Virus record (IMG/VR): IMGVR_UViG_3300009169_000040
Span: 1 to 39,306 of that record
Direction: 5' to 3' (one strand)
Source of the DNA: a virus
DNA length: 39,306 bases
Positions within the stretch are counted from its first letter, which is position 1, and each line of letters begins with the position of its first letter. The notes beneath the pieces were generated by a model. The model was not told the DNA's origin and made no database searches. It saw only the letters and a program-made list of their open reading frames with translations. Position numbers and translations under genes: made by a program. Shown one piece after another: positions 32,753 to 39,306 of the stretch.

Positions 32753-33619
32753 TTATCCAACTTTCAGTCGCCTTCTAAGTGGTACCGTTTTAATGGAACT
32801 GTCATCAGACATTGAGGGTCGTGCGCTGCGTACTTGGCCACTGCCAACCGCTCTAACTGCTAGTTCTGCCGGAAGAGGTGGGAAGGTGTATCTCTTCCTT
32901 CGGTTTGCTTTTTCGCTGTAGAATTTCTTTGCTATCTCCTCGGTAAGCCCATAGTCGAATAGCACAATCTTCCCGTCGGGCGTCTTGCCGTAGTGGTCTA
33001 CTTCTAGAATGTCGCCCGGCATTAGCCTGTTTTCTTTCATGGCCGAGACAATCCCGTTGAAGAATTCAGATGTTCTCATGCTGTCTACGTCGCCAAGAAG
33101 CTCCTCATAGTACGAGGCGGTTCGCATATCCCCTTCGGTCTTTAGACGTTTTGCTCTCTTGGAGTATTGCTTAGAGACGCTGGTGGTTACCTCGTCTAGG
33201 TTGGATGAGGCATTAGTCTTTGCAAACTCTCGTACAATATCATTGTACGGATCCCAGTTGAACCCAGAAAGTTGCTTGAACTCCTCAATATCCCGGATCG
33301 TTCTCACCAGTTGAGATATTAGCCACACAACCTTGCCATCAATTTCCTTGTGGTCATAGATTGCGCTCACAGCCGACTTGGCCTCGGCATTTTTGCTAAC
33401 AAAACGCTCCGCTGCATTCTGCTCCAGGCCTTTTTCATTGAAGGCTATCTTGAGAACCTTACTTTTACTCAGTGCAAAAACTACCCTTGATGAACCTTCA
33501 CCGAGGCACGGTAAAGAGGTCATTTTGGCATAGGCAACCATTTCTTCTGTGGTAAGGAGCTTGTTGAAGTGATAGATGCTAAACTTCTTGCTCTTCCGTA
33601 TAGGTTCTTTTTCTGCCAT
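32753..33619 (-). CDS. Protein kinase-fold protein inserted in the neck/tail genes
   Basis: Protein of 288 residues from the ATG at 33619 (frame also opens at GTG 33658, and GGGGGG lies 7-13 bases before the ATG). Kinase-like elements: a glycine loop LGEGSSRVVF (39-48), VLKIA with K57 as the ATP lysine, a following Glu-containing helix (GLEQNAAERF), and near residue 222 a DYG (in VLFDYGLTEE) in place of DFG. The catalytic HRD is not obvious; a degenerate DHYGKT region precedes DYG. It resembles kinase-like proteins of large phages, with substrate unknown. It interrupts the gp14-gp15 gene order, so it may be a packaged or early host-modifying protein or an assembly factor. Confidence 0.6.
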   Translation of the reverse strand: MAEKEPIRKSKKFSIYHFNKLLTTEEMVAYAKMTSLPCLGEGSSRVVFALSKSKVLKIAFNEKGLEQNAAERFVSKNAEAKSAVSAIYDHKEIDGKVVWLISQLVRTIRDIEEFKQLSGFNWDPYNDIVREFAKTNASSNLDEVTTSVSKQYSKRAKRLKTEGDMRTASYYEELLGDVDSMRTSEFFNGIVSAMKENRLMPGDILEVDHYGKTPDGKIVLFDYGLTEEIAKKFYSEKANRRKRYTFPPLPAELAVRAVGSGQVRSARPSMSDDSSIKTVPLRRRLKVG

Positions 33620-33670
33620 TGCCACAGCCCCCCAGCCGTATGCCTCTAAGTATACCACCCGGCGGCTGTT

Positions 33671-34471
33671 TCATTCGTTGTATATGTCATCGGGGTCTGC
33701 GTAGGTCGGCGACTCATTATCAAAGGAAGAAGCCTTTTCTGGCTCATGCTCTGGGTTTGTGGACTCCGAGTCGATGTTGACAATACGTGCGCCCTCCCCT
33801 AGGGCTATCTCTTCCATGTCTTCACCGAGCCGCTCTCTCATTTCCCGTCTATCCCCTGTTGGACCGTCAACATTCTCCTCAAGTCCTCTTTGTTGCTGCC
33901 AAACCTGTTGTACGGTATTGTCTGCGTACTTAATTCCTGCATCAGCCAACATGAGCTTGAAAATGTTGAGGTCTAGCTGCCCCTTGCGGACAATCTTACC
34001 CTCAACCTTAATCCCAACGTCGTACTCCACCTGACCAAATATGTTGTTGATGTTTACGGCACTCAAGACCTCATACACAGCATCGCCATAGAGGAAGAAG
34101 TCACCTTCAGAAACCGTATACCCCTTATCCAGCAAATCCCTAACCTGCACGAACAGCTCAAGCTTGTTGACCTGCTCATTGCCCCACACGTTGTACTTAG
34201 TTTCCCAGTTTGGCTGGTCAGCCAAGACATCCAGCTTAATTGGGGTCAGGAAGACCTTCTCGATTGCCTCATCATAGATGGGGTGAATCTGAGTCTTCAT
34301 GGCTGATATCGGGTAGTAGTATATGAACTGCCCCACAACGTCCTTCACAAATTCCTTTGTAAGGTCGTTGATAAACTGAATTTCCTTTGGAGTAATGAAG
34401 AGGCGTGCGATGTTATCCGGTCCTGTCAGCGCCAAGAAGCTTCCAACCAAACAAGCTGGTGCGCCAACCAT
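33671..34471 (-). CDS. gp14: Neck protein, T4 gp14-like
   Basis: Protein of 266 residues (T4 gp14 is 256). Seen: FITPKEIQFINDLTKEFVKD, YPISAMKTQIHPIYDEAIEK, a central ELFVQVRDLLDKGYTVSEGD followed by FFLYGDAVYEVLSAVNINNI and FGQVEYDV, and a polar, acidic C-terminal tail ending FDNESPTYADPDDIYNE. The order EGD-F-Y/F-DxxxYE-x..-FYQLG, and a disordered tail, agree with gp14, which with gp13 joins the head to the tail. It lies directly downstream of the gp13-like gene and upstream of the kinase-fold gene. The start codon has only a weak ribosome site and follows the gp13-like gene by 12 bases. Confidence 0.75.
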   Translation of the reverse strand: MVGAPACLVGSFLALTGPDNIARLFITPKEIQFINDLTKEFVKDVVGQFIYYYPISAMKTQIHPIYDEAIEKVFLTPIKLDVLADQPNWETKYNVWGNEQVNKLELFVQVRDLLDKGYTVSEGDFFLYGDAVYEVLSAVNINNIFGQVEYDVGIKVEGKIVRKGQLDLNIFKLMLADAGIKYADNTVQQVWQQQRGLEENVDGPTGDRREMRERLGEDMEEIALGEGARIVNIDSESTNPEHEPEKASSFDNESPTYADPDDIYNE

Positions 34472-34483
34472 TTACAAGCTTGT

Positions 34484-35752
34484 TTATCCCATGAAAAGCG
34501 TATACTTTGGAGGCATTGGCATGTGCTGAAGAAGCTTCATGTTCTGCTCTGCTCTATTGGCTTCCAGCTCGGCCAGCTTGTCATAGGTAAGACTCTCTAG
34601 CATCTTTACAAGCCCGCCATCACCGTTTAGAAGCTCTTTCTTGTCCTCACGGCCCTGCGTTAGAAGTTCATCGCCGTTAAGCTGAAGCTCCGCTCCAGGA
34701 ATCGGGAAGTTCTTGAACTTGTTTCTAACCAGCCCTAGAAGCTCCTTGCAAAGAGCTAGGGTCATCTGAATTATCCAGTTTCTTGCCCAGGGGTTTAGGG
34801 AGTTGTAGTCGATGAAGCCCGCTGGAATGTTGCCGGGGTTAGAAACACCGTAAGTTACACTGGAGCCTATCACTGGCAGACCAAAGGAGCCAGACGCTCC
34901 AACGCTTGCAGTCGTCCCTGTAATTATTCCAGGAGCAGCCGATGGAGGAAACCCGACCCGTATCCAGAGCTTGTCGTTGAAAAATGGAATGAGGTTGTTG
35001 GGAGATGGGAGAATACGAATATGTCGGCCTGTCAGTCTGTAGCTATAGTGTGACCGGCGAATACGTGAGGCCGTCTCAAGCATACTTGACCTAAGAACAT
35101 CCTCAAAGAGAGGGAGCACGTAGAAGCGTGTGTCGGGAATATAAGACTCAACAGGTAGACCTGATGCAATGAAGTTGGATGCGAGATTGGAGTTAAAGAC
35201 ATATTGCATTGGAGCGTAGTGATACACCTCAAATATCTTCATTCTTCCATTGATGCCAAACGATCCTGTCCCCATGTAAGATGAAAGTGTCTGACCGGCG
35301 TCATCCTTTAGGTCGGTGTACAGGTCGTAATCCTGCTTGCCCATGGTTAGCTGTACAGAACCAGAATAGGAATCCAGGGACTGACCATACCCAACCTCGG
35401 AGGCGTATGGCTCTGCCTGTCTTATGAGAAACTCAAAGTTAGGCTGGACATAGGCGTTAATGAGATTGAGTGAGTATTTTCCCGTAACAGGGTCGATGCT
35501 GCCCGTAGGATTACCCAAAAGACTTGCCAAATTTGATTTTGCTTGATATTCAATCATGGTACTATTGAACATCAGGGTTGCCTCTTCAAAGCAGGCCCAT
35601 ATCATCTTTTTCGTAAGCTCAACAGACAGCACGTCCTCGCCGAGCTTTCGCAGGACGAAAGTAACCATCTTGTCAGCATCACTCTGGAATGCACTTGATG
35701 AATCGAAAAAACCAAAAGGCGTTGGACGAATAGTTGTACTGAATGTTGCCAT
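34484..35752 (-). CDS. gp13: Neck protein, T4 gp13-like
   Basis: Protein of 422 residues (T4 gp13 is 309). Seen: VTFVLRKLGEDVLSVELTKK (start of the head-tail joining fold), an aromatic beta middle (MKIFEVYHYAPMQYVFNSNL), then NPWARNWIIQMTLALCKELL, RNKFKNFPIPGAELQLNGDE and a C-terminal end PPKYTLFMG. The C-terminal helix-turn with ALAKEL.G..R....PGG...G...L matches gp13 well. It should fit onto the head portal and hold gp14. Strong ribosome site GGGGAAGAG. It is the first gene of this part of the minus-strand tail cluster, divergent from the HAD gene. Confidence 0.82.
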   Translation of the reverse strand: MATFSTTIRPTPFGFFDSSSAFQSDADKMVTFVLRKLGEDVLSVELTKKMIWACFEEATLMFNSTMIEYQAKSNLASLLGNPTGSIDPVTGKYSLNLINAYVQPNFEFLIRQAEPYASEVGYGQSLDSYSGSVQLTMGKQDYDLYTDLKDDAGQTLSSYMGTGSFGINGRMKIFEVYHYAPMQYVFNSNLASNFIASGLPVESYIPDTRFYVLPLFEDVLRSSMLETASRIRRSHYSYRLTGRHIRILPSPNNLIPFFNDKLWIRVGFPPSAAPGIITGTTASVGASGSFGLPVIGSSVTYGVSNPGNIPAGFIDYNSLNPWARNWIIQMTLALCKELLGLVRNKFKNFPIPGAELQLNGDELLTQGREDKKELLNGDGGLVKMLESLTYDKLAELEANRAEQNMKLLQHMPMPPKYTLFMG

Positions 35753-35821
35753 TTGCTCTTCCCCGTAGTGTGCGTGCAGCGATTTAGCTAATGGTAAATA
35801 GCTCCCTAATTATCTCTACAC

Positions 35822-36403
35822 ATGACCAAGAAGCTAATAAAGGCTCTCATAGAGACTGTCATTGACAGTGAAATACCATCACAAGATATGAAGAAGCTAA
35901 GAGTTTTTGACTTCGACGACACGATTGCCAAAACGAACTCAAGGGTAGGAGTTCGTAAGCCAGACGGAACCAGGCTCTCGCTTACAGCCGGAGAGTATGC
36001 TGTATACAGCAGGCAGCCGGGTGATCAGTTTGATTATGATGACTTTGAAAAATTGGTCGAGCCGCAAGAGATTCGCTGGATCACTTCCATTCTCAGGAAG
36101 GTAATCAACAGGAGAGGAGTGGATGCTGCGGTCATCCTTACCGCCCGAGGAAGTAAGGAGCCCGTGGAGCTATTCTTTAAGGAATTTGACATACCACGGA
36201 TACCGATCGTGGCTCTTGGGGATAGCCATCCAGACACAAAGGCTTTTTGGATTCTCTACGTCATCAAGAAATTTGGTTACGACGTAGTTGAGTTCTTTGA
36301 CGATTCTCCAAAGAATATTGCAGCAGTCAATGCCATTCAAAAAAGAGCACCTAGAACTAGGATAATCACTAGGCTCATACAGCACAAGACGCCTAAGGTC
36401 TAG
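35822..36403 (+). CDS. HAD-superfamily phosphatase-like protein
   Basis: Protein of 193 residues. HAD motifs: I VFDFDDTIA (D30, D32), II ILTAR (T107), a candidate motif III Lys in DTKAF (K140) and IV FFDDSPKNI (D160, D161). The pattern of phage HAD proteins related to the polynucleotide kinase 3'-phosphatase domain fits, but no kinase P-loop is present. The N-terminus is MTKKLIKALIETVIDSEIP, an amphipathic helix reminiscent of the motif at 2256 and 23556-24624, though without the MKI/LT form. It stands alone on the plus strand between the gp13-like gene and the DUF192 gene, and its 3' end overlaps the DUF192 gene by 11 bases in convergent fashion. Substrate unknown. Confidence 0.78.
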   Translation: MTKKLIKALIETVIDSEIPSQDMKKLRVFDFDDTIAKTNSRVGVRKPDGTRLSLTAGEYAVYSRQPGDQFDYDDFEKLVEPQEIRWITSILRKVINRRGVDAAVILTARGSKEPVELFFKEFDIPRIPIVALGDSHPDTKAFWILYVIKKFGYDVVEFFDDSPKNIAAVNAIQKRAPRTRIITRLIQHKTPKV

Positions 36404-36836
36404 ATAGAATCATCATTTTTGAGCCCGGTCGAATCCCGTGCTTGAGACACGAGCCACTCCTGAGCTCTAGAACATTGGCTGTAGGATAGCGTATAACCAC
36501 GGACGTTTCATCATTGGCCTTAAGCCGCAGAACCTCAACAACCTGTAGTTGAGAGTTTAGGGCAACAAGGTCCAAGTCAAATGGCACGTTCTTCATCCAG
36601 AAGCCCTGGAGGCTGGGCTGGCTATACTTAAACCACAGACCCTCGGTGTCCTTGGGTTCTGGCTTGAACATGAATCCTTCCTGATGTTCTTCTGGGGTTG
36701 TTAGGATCGTAATTTGAAATGTGTGTCCTGATGGAACGCCGCCATTAGCAGCAAAGGAAACCTGAACCAGATTTCCCTGAGAGAAGCTCCTCCACTTAGA
36801 CAGAATTTCCTGCATCGTTCTTGAAGTTCTGTGCAT
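36393..36836 (-). CDS. DUF192 family protein
   Basis: Protein of about 147 residues from the ATG at 36836; ATG 36815 is an alternative. A longer frame from TTG 36851 is unlikely because the 16-base-pair terminator stem overlaps it. DUF192 landmarks are EGFMFKPEP (about 33), WFKYSQ, the central FWMKNVPFDLDLVAL with an LDLV strand, and NVLELRSGSCLKHGIRPGSK. DUF192 is a small conserved domain of bacteria and phages of unknown biochemical function. The gene ends within the 3' end of the HAD gene. No clear ribosome site supports one start. Confidence 0.8.
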   Translation of the reverse strand: MHRTSRTMQEILSKWRSFSQGNLVQVSFAANGGVPSGHTFQITILTTPEEHQEGFMFKPEPKDTEGLWFKYSQPSLQGFWMKNVPFDLDLVALNSQLQVVEVLRLKANDETSVVIRYPTANVLELRSGSCLKHGIRPGSKMMILSRP

Positions 36837-36849
36837 GACCTTAAATAGC

Positions 36850-36887
36850 AAGAAGCCTGGGTGACGATACGGTCACCCAGGCTTCTT
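36850..36887 (-). terminator. Strong rho-independent terminator
   Basis: A perfect 16-base-pair stem: left arm 36850-36865 and right arm 36872-36887, six-base loop, followed on the minus strand by a TTCTTGCTATTT region and on the plus strand by TTTATTTCTTCTC. It lies 24 bases after the stop of the gene at 36912-37427 and just before DUF192, so it separates the two minus-strand units. Confidence 0.8.
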
Positions 36888-36911
36888 TATTTCTTCTCTA
36901 GTGGCTGTCTA

Positions 36912-37427
36912 TCAGGGGATGATTAGTGGTATCATCGTGGACTTGATCCTCGCCTCCAGGAGGCCAATTGATGTAGCCCAGGGTAGACAAATGACTCTTG
37001 TCCCGGAATTTGAGGTCAACAGAAATTCTGCTTGGTACACCTTGTCCCCTACCTGATCACCGATCTTGCACATGCCGTAAAACAGGGATCTGCCATAGCC
37101 GTAAACCCTGTTTTTTTCAACCCCGGTATAACGTAGGAATGTGATGCACGGGAAAAGCGAAGGAGCGATGACGGTCACGGACGAATAGTCTGTCTCCGCC
37201 ACCTTCATGGCAGCCGTCGCCGCCGTACTCTCCTTGGTTCGCTCTTTGTCGCCATGTAGTGGATGATACTCCGTCGGAATCCCAAACAGCCTGTCATTTG
37301 TCGATCGGCGGAAGGCGCAGACCGTAAATGGTCTAACAGATCCATTGCCCCACCGCCTAAAGGCAGATGGATTGCGAACAAAATCAGAAGGAGCCGTGAC
37401 CTTGAACTGGTAATATTCTACTAGCAT
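36912..37427 (-). CDS. Hypothetical protein
   Basis: Protein of 171 residues, not recognised. The N-terminus MLVEYYQFKVTAPSDF and later YSSVTVIAPSLFPCITFLRY and VYGYGRSLFYGMCKIGDQVG suggest a beta-rich fold with Tyr and Arg; the Gly/Tyr-rich middle and the C-terminal LLEARIKSTMIPLIIP have no known motif. It starts 4 bases after the RNA ligase stop, so they are probably co-transcribed and end at the strong terminator at 36850-36887. Its closeness to RNA ligase may hint at RNA processing, but nothing in the sequence proves it. Confidence 0.65.
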   Translation of the reverse strand: MLVEYYQFKVTAPSDFVRNPSAFRRWGNGSVRPFTVCAFRRSTNDRLFGIPTEYHPLHGDKERTKESTAATAAMKVAETDYSSVTVIAPSLFPCITFLRYTGVEKNRVYGYGRSLFYGMCKIGDQVGDKVYQAEFLLTSNSGTRVICLPWATSIGLLEARIKSTMIPLIIP

Positions 37428-37431
37428 TGTC

Positions 37432-38070
37432 TTATTCTCGGATTTGCAGACCGTTAGCAGTCACGGGCTTGGACATCCAGTGCTCATCTGTCTGCACATG
37501 GTTCTTACGGACGAACTTGGCTACGGATTTCGTAAAATCCTTATAGTCAAATCCAGACTCCAGACGGACAACGTAGCCTTCGATCGTCTTGGAGTCCGTG
37601 TCGGGGTTATAGAGATTCCTAATGGTGTTGTATGCGAAAGGACCTCGGTAGAGAACCGGAACCGTTGAAAGTCCAAGGAGAGCACTCCACTCCTCAGTCT
37701 CTTGCCAGGACAGACACTCGTTCTTGTCCGTCCAGATCGAGAACACCAAAAAGTAACTCGGGAGATTGCGATAACTGATGGAATGCTCTGCGTAGAGGTT
37801 CTCTCCGCACACACGCCACCCCTCTGGAATATCCTGACAGATGCTCCCGTGAAGGGTCTTTACCCAGGCCCGTGAGGGGTGGTGGGCACTGTCAAGAGAC
37901 CGGGCGTGAATGTGATCTCGGTACATGGTGGTATTTTCGCCATCCATCTTTTCGGTTACCACGACTTCCTTACCCTCAAAGGCGTAGACTCGCTTAAGAG
38001 TAATGTCATCCGTGGTCGCACCCTGAGACCAGGGCAGATGGGGCGTGCGAGGATATTTTACGAGGGTCAT
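37432..38070 (-). CDS. RNA ligase, Rnl2-type
   Basis: ATP-dependent RNA ligase of 212 residues. Nucleotidyltransferase motifs in order: I KMDGEN (41-46, K41 the AMP-lysine), Ia-like CGENLYAEHSISY (88-100), III SYFLVFSIW (105-113), IV EGYVVR (164-169) and V AKFVRKNH (184-191, K185). Compared with T4 Rnl2 (334 residues) the C-terminal domain is missing, so it is a minimal catalytic core. It would seal RNA nicks or breaks, for instance in tRNA repair after host cleavage. It lies beside two unknown genes and near the HAD gene. No ribosome site is strong before the ATG at 38070. Confidence 0.85.
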   Translation of the reverse strand: MTLVKYPRTPHLPWSQGATTDDITLKRVYAFEGKEVVVTEKMDGENTTMYRDHIHARSLDSAHHPSRAWVKTLHGSICQDIPEGWRVCGENLYAEHSISYRNLPSYFLVFSIWTDKNECLSWQETEEWSALLGLSTVPVLYRGPFAYNTIRNLYNPDTDSKTIEGYVVRLESGFDYKDFTKSVAKFVRKNHVQTDEHWMSKPVTANGLQIRE

Positions 38071-38098
38071 TGTCGTTAGCTGCTGTTGAGGATGCGGT

Positions 38099-38512
38099 TC
38101 AAGGTCGTTCTATGGTATGCGCTGACCACAAGGATGGAAAGGTGTAAAACATCTTCTCACCCATCAGAATCTTCATATAGGGGAGTTTGGAACTAAAACC
38201 ATCAGCCTTTTTTGCCTCAAAGACCGTATCTGGACCGGCAAGTACAACCATGAATACGGTGCCCTCGCCGAGGGTCAGTCTTTTTGACCCTAACGTCCAC
38301 ACGTCACTCGGGAGCATGGGTCCTGGCACGCTGGCGTCGGGCGGCTCGAGCCCCTGCACCTCGCTCCACGCAAACATTTGCCCTTCTACGATGCAAACAA
38401 GCTCCCCAGCAGAAAAGGACACGGCAGCGGCAAAGCCATCATTGATGGCAATAGTCCAGTGCCTTTCGAGTTTTAGGTTGAAACTCAACTTGGTTGGCGT
38501 TGTTGTCTGCAC
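38099..38512 (-). CDS. Hypothetical protein
   Basis: Protein of 137 residues from a GTG at 38512 with a GAGAGAAG ribosome site. It is Ala/Gly/Phe-rich: FAAAVSFSAGELVCIVEGQM (28-47), then VMGLEPPD-type loops and GTVFMVVLAGPDTVFEAKKA near residue 87. The pattern of short strands could be a beta sandwich or cupin-like, but no motif is clear. Neighbours are a 59-residue gene 16 bases upstream and the RNA ligase downstream. Function unknown. Confidence 0.6.
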   Translation of the reverse strand: MQTTTPTKLSFNLKLERHWTIAINDGFAAAVSFSAGELVCIVEGQMFAWSEVQGLEPPDASVPGPMLPSDVWTLGSKRLTLGEGTVFMVVLAGPDTVFEAKKADGFSSKLPYMKILMGEKMFYTFPSLWSAHTIERP

Positions 38513-38528
38513 CGTCTTCTCTCACAGG

Positions 38529-38708
38529 TTAGCTGTCCAGAATCTTCGCCGCCGCAACAAGAAGAAAGATTTGCTCGTTGGTTACGGCAGGGTCAGAAAG
38601 CTGAATTCGGTCGATGATCTCCTGCGTGGTGAGGCCGTAGCTTCGGAGCGTACGAACACGAGGAAGGACTTGATCGAACCAATAAGCAGTGTCAAACGTG
38701 GTGCCCAT
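38529..38708 (-). CDS. Small hypothetical protein
   Basis: Protein of 59 residues in the gap between two other unknown genes. Begins MGTTFDTAYWFDQVLPRV and contains LTTQEIIDRIQLSDPAVTNE, a helix-turn-helix-like arrangement, then a hydrophobic end IFLLVAAAKILDS. It could be a small DNA-binding or assembly protein. The frame has good coding character and fills the gap of about 200 bases with 16 and 6 bases left over, which supports it as a real gene. Confidence 0.6.
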   Translation of the reverse strand: MGTTFDTAYWFDQVLPRVRTLRSYGLTTQEIIDRIQLSDPAVTNEQIFLLVAAAKILDS

Positions 38709-38714
38709 GATAGT

Positions 38715-39176
38715 TTAGCTCTCAGAAATAAGTTCACAATCAACCAAGTTGGTGTAATCCGGCTGACACCCTTCCACCACCAGTGCTACCCCAGAGAATG
38801 TTGCCGTGAATGGAAGAATCGTTGCAAGGATAGACTCGTCTGCATTCGGAATAACCCGGTGAAGGGCACGACCAAGAGACACGTCTACCTCGCAGGTCTG
38901 ATATCCTTCAAGGTGAACGACCGCATAGGAGGTAAAGAAATCAACGCACCGAACAACTCCAGTTTTGGCAAAACGCTTGTCACGAAGTGAGGGTGCGCCT
39001 TTCCGGGTTACGGTACTTTCCTGCTCAACAAACAAAGCCCAGGAAGTATGCCTGCCGGTCTTGGGGTGGAAGCCCCGCCCATTATACAGACGATAACCTG
39101 GAGGAGTCCAGAGCGGAGGCTGGGCATCCTGGGTAAACTCACCCATTTCTGCCTGAGTTTTCGGCCATTCAATCAC
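38715..39176 (-). CDS. Hypothetical protein
   Basis: Protein of 153 residues from a GTG at 39176. Begins MIEWPKTQAEMGEFTQDAQP with Pro/Trp-rich PPLWTPPGYRLYNGRGFHPK, then a basic region with TGRHTSWALFVEQE, a beta part ending LEGYQTC and the end NADESILATILPFTATFSGV. No known motif. It is the first minus-strand gene after the C/A-rich window end. The next gene starts 6 bases after its stop. Function unknown. Confidence 0.6.
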   Translation of the reverse strand: MIEWPKTQAEMGEFTQDAQPPLWTPPGYRLYNGRGFHPKTGRHTSWALFVEQESTVTRKGAPSLRDKRFAKTGVVRCVDFFTSYAVVHLEGYQTCEVDVSLGRALHRVIPNADESILATILPFTATFSGVALVVEGCQPDYTNLVDCELISES

Positions 39177-39306
39177 GGCACCCTCACATCACGGGCGAAT
39201 CGCCCTGCACGGCCGCACCCCCCCGCGGAACACTAACCACAACACTCAAACAACCACCTCCTCCCCGAAAACATCAAACACGTCAGGAACCACGCACCAC
39301 CCACAA
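39177..39306. other. C/A-rich non-coding end of the window
   Basis: The last ~90 bases contain only about six T and are dominated by C and A, unlike the rest of the window. A run of seven C lies at 39218-39224, and a small inverted repeat GGGCG/CGCCC at 39193-39205. No gene or clear promoter was found. It may be the 5' leader of the first minus-strand gene, a genome or contig end, or an assembly artefact. Confidence 0.6.

Noticed and set aside
36420-36440. T-loop-like sequence GGTCGAATCCC suggesting a tRNA
   Set aside because: It lies inside the DUF192 coding frame, lacks a base of the T-loop consensus, and no acceptor or anticodon arms can be built around it.
38187-38990. Plus-strand open frame of 267 codons
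   Set aside because: It covers three consecutive minus-strand genes that have proper starts and tight spacing; the protein has no recognisable feature.
1-39306. CRISPR arrays, insertion sequences, integrase or att sites
   Set aside because: No regularly spaced repeats, transposase motifs or integrase motifs were seen in any frame.

Overview
This window is part of the genome of a contractile-tailed (myovirus-type) bacteriophage, distantly T4-like. It encodes neck proteins resembling T4 gp13 and gp14, a gp15-like tail terminator, two tail sheath proteins, a gp19-like tail tube, a tape measure protein, baseplate/hub proteins and a gp32-type single-stranded DNA-binding protein. No host gene, integrase, transposase, tRNA or CRISPR array was recognised. 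Portal, terminase and tail fibre genes are not seen, so this is a fragment. The host cannot be named from the sequence.

Layout. Nearly all genes lie on the minus strand, so they read from right to left. From the right end: a C/A-rich non-coding end (39177-39306); an accessory block with three unknown small genes, an RNA ligase, another unknown gene and a DUF192 gene (36393-39176); a plus-strand HAD phosphatase (35822-36403); then the tail module: gp13-like, gp14-like, a kinase-fold gene, gp15-like, two tandem sheath paralogues, a SAM methyltransferase-like gene, four genes sharing a short N-terminal or internal amphipathic motif, the tail tube, an ADP-ribosyltransferase-like gene and a zinc-ribbon tail/baseplate protein ending at a seven-T slippery run. 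A plus-strand cassette of three genes (16854-18745) interrupts the module. It resumes with the tape measure, a 54-residue protein, a large structural protein, a gp53/LysM-like protein and a baseplate hub-like protein. The left end holds replication and nucleotide genes: a short family A DNA polymerase, an HD phosphohydrolase, gp32, RecA, dUTPase and a cut gene at position 1. One plus-strand gene (2256-2597) sits between RecA and gp32.

How it fits together. RecA, gp32, the polymerase, dUTPase and the HD hydrolase form a replication/recombination set. Sheath, tube, chaperone, tape measure and baseplate genes build the tail.

The most interesting signals are: (1) a recurrent motif of the type M-K-[IL]-[ST]-x3-L-K-x-[IL]-I-x-E at the start of several unrelated small proteins on both strands, resembling a capsid-targeting peptide that ends in an I-x-E prohead-protease site; (2) an apparent +1 or -2 programmed frameshift in a tail-assembly-chaperone locus; (3) two tandem, divergent sheath genes of about 1000 residues; (4) a minimal family A polymerase whose motif C reads HDA rather than HDE; (5) a plus-strand cassette combining a pretoxin-like glycine-rich module and a NUDIX hydrolase, close to an ADP-ribosyltransferase-like gene; (6) a nested RNA hairpin in the gp32 leader.
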